The notes under the pieces: generated by a model
Told to the model about the DNA's origin: nothing
The model's database searches: none
What the model saw: the letters and a program-made list of their open reading frames with translations, nothing else
In this document: piece after piece, positions 36,801-47,272 of the stretch
How positions within the stretch are numbered: position 1 is the first letter of the stretch
Layout: every line of letters starts with the position of its first letter
Position numbers and translations under genes: made by a program
NCBI GenBank assembly: GCA_964036195.1
Contig: OZ038452.1
Coordinates: forward strand, 14,130,704-14,194,703
DNA from: Sphaerolaimus hirsutus
Taxonomy: Eukaryota; Nematoda; Chromadorea; Monhysterida; Sphaerolaimidae
Length of the DNA stretch: 64,000 nt
Direction of reading: 5' to 3'

Positions 36801-38861
36801 TTACTTTACAGGGTACAGAACTGCCTCCAGGGGTTAGTCCCAATCCCAAGCGATTGTAAGGCAGCCGTTGCTTTTAGTCGGTTATTTTTGCTGAGCCCGA
36901 GTTCATTCATGTGCTCATTTTTAACAAGACGATTTATTACGTTTACAATAGTATTTATAATACTGGCAGTGAAAAGGAAATTTTGTTTCCAACAGTTTCT
37001 GGATTTCTGACTGCGAAAAATACAAATTCACGCGACGGCATTTCGCTGTTTTGGGGCAAATTTCAATTAGCGTGATGACGATAAAAATAAGAGATAAAAA
37101 AATCGATTCCAACCCAGATAAGCAATTTGTAAATACAGGTAACGTGGAATATGAAATGGTCGGGAATTTTTGTGGGTGTGACCCGAATTCTGATGCGCAT
37201 GTTCAAAATGCAAGCGCAGTCGAAATTCTGTGACTGTTAAGTTTTTTTCATTTGGGTGGTTTGTCCGATTGTCGCATGTTAAGTCAGCAGGTACATATTC
37301 GGGAAGTTGGAGGTTCAAAGTTCGAGTAACTTTTCATGTGCCTGAATATTCATTTTCGCTGTGTGACATCACAGCGGCCTGTGCGGCAAAAGTTCGTTTT
37401 CTGCTGAACGTTTGCTCTTTACCAGTGCCCGTGGTACAAGGGCGGCGTGGTCTGTCAAATGTATTATGTAGTTTAGGGCCCCCACTAGCTGGATGTCAAC
37501 TGAATTTATGTCAACTATATTTTGGTTAATTATGTGATTACAACTTTCCTGTCTGATGGAGCGTAGTTTCCTGTCTGATGGAGCGTAGTAGGGGCCCTCA
37601 TTGAACTTATAGTTCAGTCAACAAAAACACAAGCAAGTTCATGCCACGCAGACATCGCGTGAATCTGAGATGTCTGAAGGTGAAATTGACACGCCCAGCT
37701 AGAAAGTGGCATGCGCATTTAATTCATGTTCTGCATATAGTAATGGCAAACTCACTGTTTTTTCGAAATGACGTCAAATTTTGAATTTTTCAAAAAAATA
37801 TAGTTTTCGAATGTTTCTACAATTCTTTTCGAATTTTTTTCCACTTGATTTTTGCATTTTTTAATTTTTTAGTCGATTTTGAACACATCGTTGTTTTGCT
37901 TTGCGGCCATTCTACCTATTGCTCCAGAAAGACTCACACATTTTTTTGTCTGCCGCCATAAATAGATTCATGTGAAATACATTTTTTGAATCGTGTTTCC
38001 GAATCTTATTCATGCTCTTTCAATCAAAATTACGGTTAAAAAATCAATTTAAAACACTTCAAATTTTCGAATTTTTCAATAAAATTGATTTTGAGGTGTT
38101 TTTTCTACAATAACAAATACTACCACCGTATTGTTTGACAGTGTTGACTCATGTGGATATATTTGTACTCAACTCGCGTGCCAAAATTCGCGAAATTGAC
38201 CGATATCGTGCGAGGAATTTTTGTATAGTGTAACAGTGCTGTTTAATTGTGCAGTTGATCGCCACTTTAATAGATAATGATGTTAACCGTTTCGACAAGG
38301 GTCATGAAAATTTTATTGAGTGATCCATGATGATAATACTCATTTTCCATCGTGACTAATGCACATGACGTGACGACTGCCAATTTATCACACATTGCGG
38401 TGAAGAAATTCCAACGTAACTTCTACAAGTGTCAATAGTTTTGTTTCGTTACATATTGCATATAATTAACATGTAAGAAAGCGGCAAGTCACCCCCCCTT
38501 TTTAAAAACTGGTTGATGTTTTGGTGGCCTTCACTTTTTGTCAAATGTTGTCATTTGAAGAGGCTGGGTACTTATTTTCGTGATGACACTCGACAACATC
38601 ATTTTTTCACATTTTATACGTCCTACCTACATCACTTTACGCTTGGCATTTTCTTACCAACCAATCCCAGTTTTCAGAAACATGATGTCAGCAACTTATA
38701 TTACAAGAACAACTTCTCAGTGAACTTAAAAGAATTTCACTTACCTAAATGCCTTACTTCAACCATGAGCAGCCAGGATGAAAACAAACAGATACATTTA
38801 TGCGAACACAAAATGTAATTATTCATTCATCGCGTTTGCACTGTCTTTTCAAACAGTTTGC

Positions 38862-38965
38862 ATGCATTTGAGAGTGACATTGCTCAACTTGACAACGATA
38901 TTTTCCTTGCTGGCACTTCTGACAAGTCAGGGAATTGATGCATCCAGACTGGCTGATGAGATGAG
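38862..38965 (+). CDS. ZP protein exon 1: signal peptide
   Basis: ATG at 38862 opens MHLRVTLLNLTTIFSLLALL, a good secretory signal, followed by SQGIDASRLADEM. Donor AG before GTTGGA gives phase 2, which matches the acceptor at 40905. A second possible donor (GTTTAC near 39002) gives the wrong phase. Upstream 5' UTR exons are unknown. Confidence 0.6.
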
Positions 38966-41900
38966 GTTGGATGGAGGGATGTGTTTGTGCACTCGAATTC
39001 GCGGTTTACCCTTGCTTTGTTTCTGAGACCGCCGTTTCCACTAGTGATGGAAAAAGTGCCAGGACTGACGCAAAGCGCCATATGGCACTTTTCCGAACTT
39101 CAAACGGCGACCGCCAAAAGCGCCATCGTGGCTCATTTAGCTTTGGCGCTAGTGCCAAGCGCGCAGCACCTGGCGTTTCGTTCCTGGCGCCATGCAGAAA
39201 TAGCGCCAAGAGCCATTGCGCTTTTCGTGGGTGTGGCGCCAAATGCCAATGGCGACAAAGCTAGATAGCGCCAAAAGCGGCATGCCGCTTTTTCCTTTGG
39301 CGCTAGCGCCAGGGCCGTGACGCTTTTCCATGACTAGTTTCCACTTTCCTAGATGTAGCGCTGGAAAGTGGAAATGAATTCAAAAGTGGGTTTTCTAATT
39401 TTGCTTTTTCATGACTTATCGAATGTTTTCCACCTTCGCTCCGCCAAAAGTAATAATCAAAGTGTTTTACGGGAAAAAAAAATCGAAAACGCGGCAATTT
39501 TTTTTCCGATTTTTAGGTAAATATAGGGGAAGACTGTGTTGCTTCCATAAAACATGCCATAATCATTATGTTGCTCGTTGTTTTGAATTTAATGAACAAG
39601 TACGCATTCAACATTGGCAATATGTAGATGAGTGTTAAATTGGTGCTCCCTACTTTTTACATAAAAAAGCGTGTTCCTTAGGCCCCACACACGCTAGTTG
39701 ACATTGACACAAATGTCAACTGGTTCCGATCCCAATTCAATGCGTGCTGGCGAGCCAACGATCGACCTTCAAATACAAGCTTGGAATTGGGACCGGAACC
39801 AGTTGACATTTGTGTCAATGTCAACTAGCGTGTGTGGAGCCTTTCTGTGAATTCCACGAAAATTTCTGACGAAAAAATATACCCCCCTCAAATAAAGCCC
39901 CCCTCGAAAAACCCCCCTCCAAATTTTCACTCTAAAAAATAAACCCCTGTAAAATAATAAATAAATAAATATTTCGAAGAAATACGGTAGGTATCTTTAT
40001 GAATGAATGTATTAATGTTTTGTATTGAATTTTTTTATGAATGAGTGTTGGGTGTTGACGGAATTCCCTCGAACTTGATGCACCCAACTTCGCAATAGAC
40101 TCGCAAACCAGTTTCAATGTGAAGACTACTTCTAAAAGTCGATACCTAACTCTAATCACTCAAAAAAATATGTTTCGAAAAAATTCATTTAAAATTTTCA
40201 ATTATCTGCCAGCGATGATGTCCATTGTCCAATGGGCCTATCAACTCGTAAATGGATACAGCATGGAGTCGTCGGCTTCTTGTCGGAGATTTGAAAAATA
40301 AATTTCTAAAAAAAAATTTCTAAAAAATAAATTTCTTGTTCCAGAAGTTTAAAAATGTGATAGCTTAAAAAGGGCAAGTAACGGTGAAAAAATCCGGAAA
40401 AGGTGAAAAATGTGCGGAACCAATTCGAGACGCCGTTTCAGTCCGTCACTCAATTTTTTTACTGTACTCCAGTGACTTTACACCTTGCACGCTGGAAGCG
40501 TGCCAAACATATTTAACACAGCGATTTTATATAAAAAATTGAAACAATTCATTGCTCTTGTAACGTTACATGTAAACGTATTCACAAGCTCACAACAATG
40601 AACTTTTTCATCCTTTTACAAAATTAGCATGCTTTAATTATCATTGGCACGCTTCCAACATGATACATCAATCAGTGCGAGTGCAGAGTATCAAGTCTGT
40701 CTAGCATATTGCGATTTATCGACATTAATACCTAAGGGGACCCCTCATTTTTTGGTAGTTTGTAAATTCACAAAGAAAATTGATGCGGCATTATACGTTG
40801 CCTGGCTGGAACGCATGCGCGAAGTTTGCATGGAACCACCGGCGGGATGTTTGTTAATAGGTACACCAGTTCAGAATCGACCAACGTTCCCATCCATTTA
40901 CACAGGGCCGATTTAGGCATAACCAATCCACCAAACGCCAGCACCACTGAGGAGCTGCCAGTTGGCTATGATCCAGATGTGATATGCTCCTCAGATGCGA
41001 TTTTCTTCGGTTTCTACGCGTCGGTCCCGTTTGAGGGTGTCATTTACGTGCACGGCAGGCTGAATGAAAGGGATCAGTGCGTCAACGTGGCGAATTGGTT
41101 GAATCATGTATCAGTTTTGGTGGGGCACAATGACACTTGCGGCGTGCTCAGAGAAAGGTTGGTTAATTAACCAGCATTTACACGCCCTGCATGAGGACAC
41201 AGCCGAAAATTTCCTTACCGTATTCGCTTGAAAAAGTTTCCTCTAAATGATCTACCCTCTTAAATACCCCCCCCCCCTGTTAGACAAGTGATGACGAATT
41301 AATTCTCCCATTAATTAATTCTCGAACAACTTTCTCCCTTTAGACATATGATCAATTTGTTGAGTCTAATTGAACAAAAATGACATGTTACCTTTTTGTT
41401 TTAAAGCATTTTTCGTGAAATGAGTTGATAAAAAAATGCTGAATATTTTGATGACATAATAATTCCCACTTGAATAATTCCTCTCTTGAATAGTCCCCCT
41501 CATAAAGCAAGACGAAAAAATATTTTCCCATGGGAATTATTCAAGAAAATATAAGCGTTTACCTTATTTCCAAGCAAAGTCAAAATAGTGTATAGACAGC
41601 CAAGCCAACCCTCCTTTCACAGAACATTCGAGCCGGATGGTATAAAATTCACACTGCATTTGATGGTGGCATTCCATCCAAAAGCCATTCGCACTTGGAT
41701 GGATAGATTAGTGCTCATCGAATGTTTCCATCCTATGGAAAGTGTGTACAGCGCAAAATCGGACGCAATTATTGACTTTGGCACAAATTCAACTGACAAT
41801 TTACTCGACAATTATTACGAGTATGGTGAAGATGAACATCTAGGTGTTGTTAACGCTGTGCCAGATTGCAGTTACCAGGTTTGTTGAGTAAATAACAGTT

Positions 41901-43697
41901 TATTGTGTGATCAGAATAAATACTCCACCGACATTACACCTTGCACCCGTGGTTCACGTTGGAAACGTGCCAACTTACCTATATAACGCATGTGATTTTC
42001 ATAACAAGTTGAAAAAGTTTATCGATGTGATAACATTATATTCACGTAAATATGTTCAACAAGCAATTTTTAATCATTTAACAACCATCGCATGTTTTAA
42101 CATTCATTGGCACGTTTCCAACGTGAGAACATAATCAAGTGCAAGTGCAAGTGCACAGTATCAAGTCTGTCGAGTATACCTATGACAATGGGAAACGAAA
42201 AACCCTGCTGTACTCCTAAGCGCCTGAGTATGAATATGATGTACCTAGGTATTTAATGTAAATATTTGCGCCAAGAGAAATTGCGCTGCATAATGTCCTA
42301 AAAACCAGCGCCTACCTTTTTATGATGAGATTCATCAATTTGCTGGGCCCGGGTCAGATTTAATGGATATGCACCAGTGATACTTCCATCCATGTTATCC
42401 TTAAACCACTTACCGTATTTCTTCTAATAGAACGGCATACCTCCAATAGAACGGCACCTCCAATAGAACGGCAGGTTTTGGCACATTTTGCACTCACGAA
42501 AACAATAGAACGGCAGCCTCCAATATTGAACGGCACCTGCAATAGAGCGGCAGTAGAAATTATGTTGGGAGTGTGGCAAAACACACAACTACATAAAAAA
42601 TGGATGATGAGAACATTCAAAGCATTTAAATAGGTGTTAATTTTCAAATATCAATATAAAATATTAAAATATTGTACAAGCTTGATTAAAAATATGGCCT
42701 TGTTTAAATGAGAAAGTTGTGACAAAATTTGTGAAAAATAGAATGGCAGCCTCCAATAGAACGGCACCTCTGATAGAACGGTAGCCTCCAATAGAACGGC
42801 ACCTCTGATAGAACGGCAGGTAAAAAAGTTGACGACAAAAATATAACAGCGCTCTTCTATTAGAAGAAATATGGTAAATTTTGAAAATTGCCAACAAAAA
42901 TTTTTGGACATTGATCACAGTTACACAAACATGTCAAAGAAAACATTGTAGTTTTCAATTTTCAGATTATCTCGAATGACACAGGTACTCCAATAAGATC
43001 GGCAAAAATTGGGCAAAATGTCACTCATTCATGGAATTGTACATTACAAAATCAGAGCGCCGTTGAGAAGTCCAGCAGACACCCAAAGAAGTGGTGTTTA
43101 TTTGTGGCACAGTGCCAACTTCGAGACGGCATGCTGTCGAATGAGCACTTACTCATCGATGACGATGGATGTTCAGCGGACACTGCTCTATTCGACACAG
43201 GGATCGACTATCAATCAGATCTACACGCAACGCTCAACTCGAAAGTTTTTTCATTCACCAATGTAAACTTGATCTATTTTCGATGCGCCATGAAACTGAT
43301 GTCCATAGACCTTCACGCAAAGTGTCCCAGACCGCAGTGCGGAAGTCAGACATCGTGGAAAAAGCCGCACAACTCGGTCGATTCAATACCCATAGCTGTC
43401 AGCCAACTTGTGAGAGATACGCAACTGATCGACACTTTGTATTACGATTACGAAGGTTTTTCTGGCGAAGCGACAGATTTGAATCGCAACGAGAATGGTG
43501 CTTATAGCGTTCATAGTTTGAAGTCAAGTAGCGATGTAGTTTGCTTGTCCAAATCCGCTTTTTATTACGCTTTAGTCATGTTTAGTGTGGCATGTTTAGT
43601 CATTCCTATTGTGGTCGCTAGTGTCATAGTCTTTTTTGTGAAGCAGTTTAGAGGGGTCGGAAGTAGACGACCTCAAATCTTCACTATGTCTGTTTAG
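38862..43697 (+). CDS. ZP-domain single-pass membrane protein (gene model)
   Basis: The four-exon model (38862-38965, 40906-41157, 41596-41878, 42966-43697) gives about 456 aa with consistent phases (2, 2, 0). Domain order is a hydrophobic N-terminal signal peptide, a ZP-N half (VICSSDAIFFGFYASVPFEG), a ZP-C half (KIGQNVTHSWNC, LLIDDDGCSAD, VFSFTNVNLIYFRC, CPRPQCGS), a spacer, one transmembrane helix near 43561-43640 and a short cytoplasmic tail. ZP proteins polymerise in apical extracellular matrix and, in arthropods, often in cuticle. The order matches the family. I see no clear dibasic furin-type site between ZP-C and the membrane helix. The first exon is the least certain part. Confidence 0.85.
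39042..39336. mobile_element. TAGTGATGG element with GGCGCC interior, 8-bp TSD
   Basis: Ends TAGTGATGGAAAAAG and CTTTTCCATGACTA; perfect duplication GTTTCCAC (39034-39041 and 39337-39344). 295 bp. Lies in intron 1 of the ZP gene. Confidence 0.9.
39681..39841. mobile_element. CCACACACGCTAGTTGACA foldback MITE
   Basis: A 161-bp near-complete palindrome: GGCCCCACACACGCTAGTTG mirrored by CAACTAGCGTGTGTGGAGCC. Confidence 0.85.
40463..40707. mobile_element. TGTACTCCAG foldback repeat copy
   Basis: Left TGTACTCCAGTGACTTTACA, right GTATCAAGTCTGTCTAG, subterminal GGCACGCTTCCAACATGA. Intron 1 of the ZP gene. Confidence 0.75.
40906..41157 (+). CDS. ZP protein exon 2: ZP-N half
   Basis: Acceptor TTTACACAG, one base then an open frame. 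It contains PDVICSSDAIFFGFYASVPF, FEGVIYVHGR, CVNVANWLNH and DTCGVLRER, with Cys spacing typical of ZP-N. Donor AG before GTTGGT, phase 2. The frame is also open upstream to about 40826, so the exon could start earlier. A foldback repeat ends at about 40707, and 40708-40905 has no recognised coding content. Confidence 0.82.
41596..41878 (+). CDS. ZP protein exon 3: middle of ZP domain and linker
   Basis: One base completes Arg from exon 2. The frame then reads FEPDGIKFTLHLMVAFHPKA and DRLVLIECFHP, the ZP pattern of an AFHP-type strand followed by a conserved Cys. An acidic linker (DNYYEYGEDEHLG) follows. It ends phase 0 at CAG before GTTTGT. Another foldback repeat copy starts 40 bp downstream. 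Confidence 0.85.
41919..42178. mobile_element. TGTACTCCAG foldback repeat copy (best preserved)
   Basis: Carries the full inverted pair TTCACGTTGGAAACGTGCCA / TTGGCACGTTTCCAACGTGA about 150 bp apart, and the right end AGTATCAAGTCTGTCGAGTA. Intron 3 of the ZP gene. Confidence 0.8.
42411..42876. mobile_element. ACCGTATTTCTTCTAATAGAACGG MITE
   Basis: Ends TACCGTATTTCTTCTAATAG and ATTAGAAGAAATATGGTA; interior tandem CTCCAATAGAACGGCA units at both ends. Relatives at 45679-46073 and 50209-50327. Confidence 0.85.
42966..43697 (+). CDS. ZP protein exon 4: ZP-C half, transmembrane helix and tail
   Basis: Acceptor AATTTTCAG, phase 0. The ZP-C signature is present: SAKIGQNVTHSWNC, CQLRDG, HLLIDDDGCSAD, VFSFTNVNLIYFRC and a CPRPQC pair. 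After about 90 residues of hydrophilic spacer comes FYYALVMFSVACLVIPIVV, a single hydrophobic helix, then KQFRGVGSRRPQ as a basic cytosolic tail and TAG at 43695. Confidence 0.9.
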   Translation: MISNDTGTPIRSAKIGQNVTHSWNCTLQNQSAVEKSSRHPKKWCLFVAQCQLRDGMLSNEHLLIDDDGCSADTALFDTGIDYQSDLHATLNSKVFSFTNVNLIYFRCAMKLMSIDLHAKCPRPQCGSQTSWKKPHNSVDSIPIAVSQLVRDTQLIDTLYYDYEGFSGEATDLNRNENGAYSVHSLKSSSDVVCLSKSAFYYALVMFSVACLVIPIVVASVIVFFVKQFRGVGSRRPQIFTMSV

Positions 43698-43987
43698 ATT
43701 TTCCAAAAATCTTCACGCATTTGGTTACCTACTTTTATATGCTTTTCCGCTCAGTCAATCGAGATGCAATCTACTTTGCTTACGAAATTGGGGTTACTTA
43801 CGCATTTATAACCGAATGAAATGTAAATTTGATCGTTCTGTTCGTTATATAATAACTGATGACGGCCGCAGGTCGAGTGAAATATAATACTACTTTTAGT
43901 TGAAGGGTAAAAGTAAATGTTAAAAAGGGTAAACCGCAGACGTAGGCTACCTAGGCATGTCAGCCCGCTCGGCATGTAGACCAGTTG

Positions 43988-44150
43988 CAGGAGTCTCCAA
44001 TGGGGGGGGGGGGGCTGCCCCCCCCCAAATCGGCCAGCTATCTATCTATCCCAGAGGCCGACTCGGCTATCTATGTATCCTCAGGCAAATTTTTGGGCAA
44101 CTTTCCCCTGACCCCCCCCCACACCAAATCGTTCAGCTATCTATTAGGGT
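43988..44150. mobile_element. CAGGAGTCTCC element, truncated
   Basis: Left end CAGGAGTCTCCAATGGGG and AGCTATCTATCTATCC motifs; breaks off near 44147. Confidence 0.65.
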
Positions 44151-44896
44151 GTAAACTAAGTTTCTTACATTTTTGCGATCTCATAGAAATGCACATTCCT
44201 GCGTCCCACTCTGTTGTACAATGGCCGATTTTGATGCCGTTTGAGTATGTTGGGCTTTGGGGTCTGACAAATGCACAAGTGATAAACACACGACCCGTGG
44301 CACAATGTTAATGTCATCTTCAAGTGAAGCTCTGGACTGGGCTGCGGCACAGCGAACCCTGCACAATGGCACATTTGCACAGGCTATAGCCAACCAACCA
44401 CTTCGCATAACTAAAACTGGAATTACAGTTGGACATAAAATTCAAACGTTTAGCTGTATCTCCAGAATAACAGGAATAGTTTGAGGAATTGCGTTAGAAC
44501 AAAAGTTTAGTGAGCAGAACAGTGCACTTACACATCCTACACAATCACATTTGCCAATGCAGCACAGCGTGACGCCCACGTATTTATTTATTTGTGTATT
44601 CAAACCTGAAATATTTACACTTGATATAATCACGCACCATGACAAGAAATGGTAGACATAAAATAATACTCAATTCACTTCCCAATGGAAGAATGTGAGA
44701 ATCTTTCATCGTTTTGTATTTTTTTTTATCCGTGACCTTTTTCATATGTGGTGTTTTGATGACATGAAATAAAAAGAACAAACCTCAGTTTGCCCAAGCT
44801 AAAATGCTATAGCCAACCAACCACACACTATTTAAGTGGATTCCACCATATCTCACCCGAATAAAAAAGTTGAATTTTTTCCTAATTACATTTAAC

Positions 44897-45073
44897 TAGT
44901 GATGGAATGGCGCCATGGCGCTGGCGCCCTTTAATGGCGCCAAAGGGCGCCAGCGCCATGGCGCCATTTGCGCTTGGCGCCCTTTTCTCTGGCGCCCTTT
45001 GGCGCCCGGCGCAATTATTTTGAATGGCGCCATGGCGCCTGGCGCCATTTTTCCTGGCGCTTTTCCATCACTA
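44897..45073. mobile_element. TAGTGATGG element with GGCGCC interior, 8-bp TSD
   Basis: Ends TAGTGATGGAATGGCGCC and GGCGCTTTTCCATCACTA; perfect duplication CATTTAAC (44889-44896 and 45074-45081). 177 bp. Confidence 0.93.
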
Positions 45074-45678
45074 CATTTAACACATCACTTTCACTATTCG
45101 TAAGTTTGGTGCACTACTGTTTTCCCTGTGACTTCATCCATCAAAATACAGTAACATCCATTGTATCCAGGCACATCAGTTTGCCAACATTCACTGACAA
45201 ATGGGTGCACTGAAACCAGCTTTTTTATTGTTTAATAATTAACACAAGCAAGAATGTGGTTTGAACTAGCAGAGAAATGCTTGAAAGTGTGATAAAAAGT
45301 GTTCAAAAGTATTGGTTTTATGTTTAGTATTAATATTCAAAATTTATAAAAGGTATTTACATTTAGGTTTCCCAAAAATACCAGTATTTTAACAATTCTG
45401 ATGCTTATCCAATGTTTTGACTTGTAACAGAACTATAAATGCATGTGGTGTTAAAAGTAATAACTCCGCTGAACATACAACCATCGTTATCAGCAAATTA
45501 AATTGTAAATCTTTACATATGGGTCATCAGCAAAAGTCGCTCTTACTCACACAATCAGTTACCTGTTAGGTATTTATTTGTTTATAAAGGTGGATTTACA
45601 GCAAAACGACAAATGACACGTGAAATGACAAATACAACGTCACCGAAAAGTTGATTGTTTTCATTTTTTCGAGCTTTT

Positions 45679-46073
45679 TACTGTATTTCTTCTAATATAA
45701 CGGCATACCTCCAATAGAACGGCAGGTTTTGGCACTTTTTTACACTCACGAAAAGAATAGAACGGCAACCTCCAATATAACGACAGGTAGAAACACAAAA
45801 ATATTTGGAAAATTGGAGGTGAGAACATCCAGATGTTTAGAACTATGATGATGGGGTTGTTTTCACATTTGGTCCTCTCTGCCATCCTCTGATAACAAAT
45901 TGTCACTTAAGTCTTACTAAAAATACTGCGCACGAATGAAAATTGTGTGAAAAAGTTTGATGTAAAAAATAGAACGGCAGCCTCCAATAGAACGGCACCT
46001 CCAATAGAACGGCAGGTAAAAAAGTTGATGAAAGAAATAGAACGCCGTTCTAAATATTAGAAGAAATACGGTA
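45679..46073. mobile_element. ACCGTATTTCTTCTAATAGAACGG MITE
   Basis: Ends TACTGTATTTCTTCTAATAT and TATTAGAAGAAATACGGTA; interior AGAACGGCA units. Confidence 0.82.
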
Positions 46074-46079
46074 TTCAAA

Positions 46080-46375
46080 ATTCATGTTCAATACTCAATA
46101 TTGTGCAAAAATTTATTATGTGTGTGATGTTAATTTTTTTTTATGTTGGATAAAACATGGTCCACCGACCAATCAATTTCACGTTGGCGCCCTAAAATCA
46201 ATTTGTCTTCAATCATTGCATGCAAATGATCATCAACAAATTGATTTTAGGGCATCAACGTGAAATTGATTTGTCGGTGGATCATTTCTCATCCAATGTT
46301 TTTCATTCAAATTCGAATTTACCGTCTCGCACATAATAAATTTGTGTGAAAATTGAGTATTGAACATGAATTCCG
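46080..46375. repeat. nested palindrome
   Basis: Outer arms ATTCATGTTCAATACTCAAT / ATTGAGTATTGAACATGAAT enclose an inner near-palindrome (TCCACCGACCAATCAATTTC / GAAATTGATTTGTCGGTGGA). Confidence 0.75.
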
Positions 46376-47107
46376 ATTAAAAAACTTGAAAACATGAAAA
46401 AGGTAAAACATTTTCGGTGACGTTTTATTTGTCGTTTCACCTTTTACTTGTCACTATGCTGTAAATTTCTAGACATCATCACATTAACGGGCAACATAGT
46501 TGTTAAAATGTAAACGTATTCTTTCAGTACTCGAGTATACGTATTTATCGAGTAAACGTAAATAAAAACATAGCCCCTGGATAAATACCTGTACTCTCCT
46601 TTACGCGTACTTTTTTAAGACGAGTACAGAAAACGTAAAACGAAAAATTAATGGGATGCATAAAAAGCAAAAACAACTCACACAGATTGAGATGGCTGCG
46701 AAAATTGCACCCGAAATGATCGAATATGCGATTGATAGGAAAAGCGACGACTCTCCTTTTATTTTACTCACTTTTATGTTTTTCCGGTATAAAAAATGAT
46801 AAAATACTCGCTTATACGTTTTCATTGAGTAAAATGTTGGGTATTTACATTTGCCCACCTTTTACGCGTTTAGCTTTTAACATTTTATTTTACGTATTCT
46901 GTACTCGGGGGTGAGTAAAAAATAAAATATATTACGTTTACTTTGGAAAAATACAGTACTTTCGACAACTCTGACGTGCTAGTATTTATTTGCATAATTC
47001 AATTATCACTACCTATCTACAGTTTGGCTGGGTTTTATTTCCAAAAACGTAAATACACAGCGTTAGTATTTAGATTTAGAAGTGTATAAATTTTTTCCTT
47101 TCCACAG

Positions 47108-47272
47108 GTATCCCCAGCCTAGGATTGGCCACAATGGGCATCGAAAAAGTGCACATTGTCTTCGGCGCCTTCACATTCTTCTCGTGGCTGGCACTTTGCC
47201 AACAAGCCATGCCGATATTCTTGAACTATCTACCAAGATGGAGCTGTCAGGTTGGAAACGCCACCAACGCAA
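47108..47272 (+). CDS. SLC22 exon 1 (first coding)
   Basis: Acceptor CTTTCCACAG. The likely start is ATG at 47134 (MGIEKVHIVFGAFTFFSWLA); 47108-47133 would be 5' UTR. It encodes the first membrane helix and the start of the extracellular loop (RWSCQVGNATNA, with N-glycosylation sequons). Donor GTGAGA, phase 1. Confidence 0.85.

Larger units (their letters stand above)
32044..38861. other. intergenic stretch between TET-gene end and ZP gene
   Basis: No exon recognised. It probably starts with the 3' UTR of the upstream gene. It contains a TAGTGATAG/GGCGC element near 32553-32690, a TA-type MITE (33902-34232), two GGCGCC clusters (34784-35060, 35495-35800), decayed ATGACATTT-type repeats (36055-36800) and AT-rich sequence from about 37740 to 38120. 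Confidence 0.55.
43698..47107. other. intergenic stretch between ZP and SLC22 genes
   Basis: No supported exon; 5' UTR exons of the transporter may be present but unrecognised. Contents are a truncated CAGGAGTCTCC element, a 19-bp direct repeat (44383-44401, 44806-44824), a TAGTGATGG element, an AGAACGGCA MITE, a palindrome (46080-46375) and TTTACG-rich repeats (46530-46960). Confidence 0.55.

Noticed and set aside
40644..40900. Possible extra coding exon (reading FLVVCKFTKKIDAALYVAWL...)
   Set aside because: It begins inside a repeat, has no family match, and is out of frame with the ZP exon that follows; not supported.
44257..44484. 75-codon + frame (SSSSEALDWAAAQRTLHNGT...)
   Set aside because: No homology recognised, competing minus frames overlap it, and there are no clear splice sites; left unannotated.
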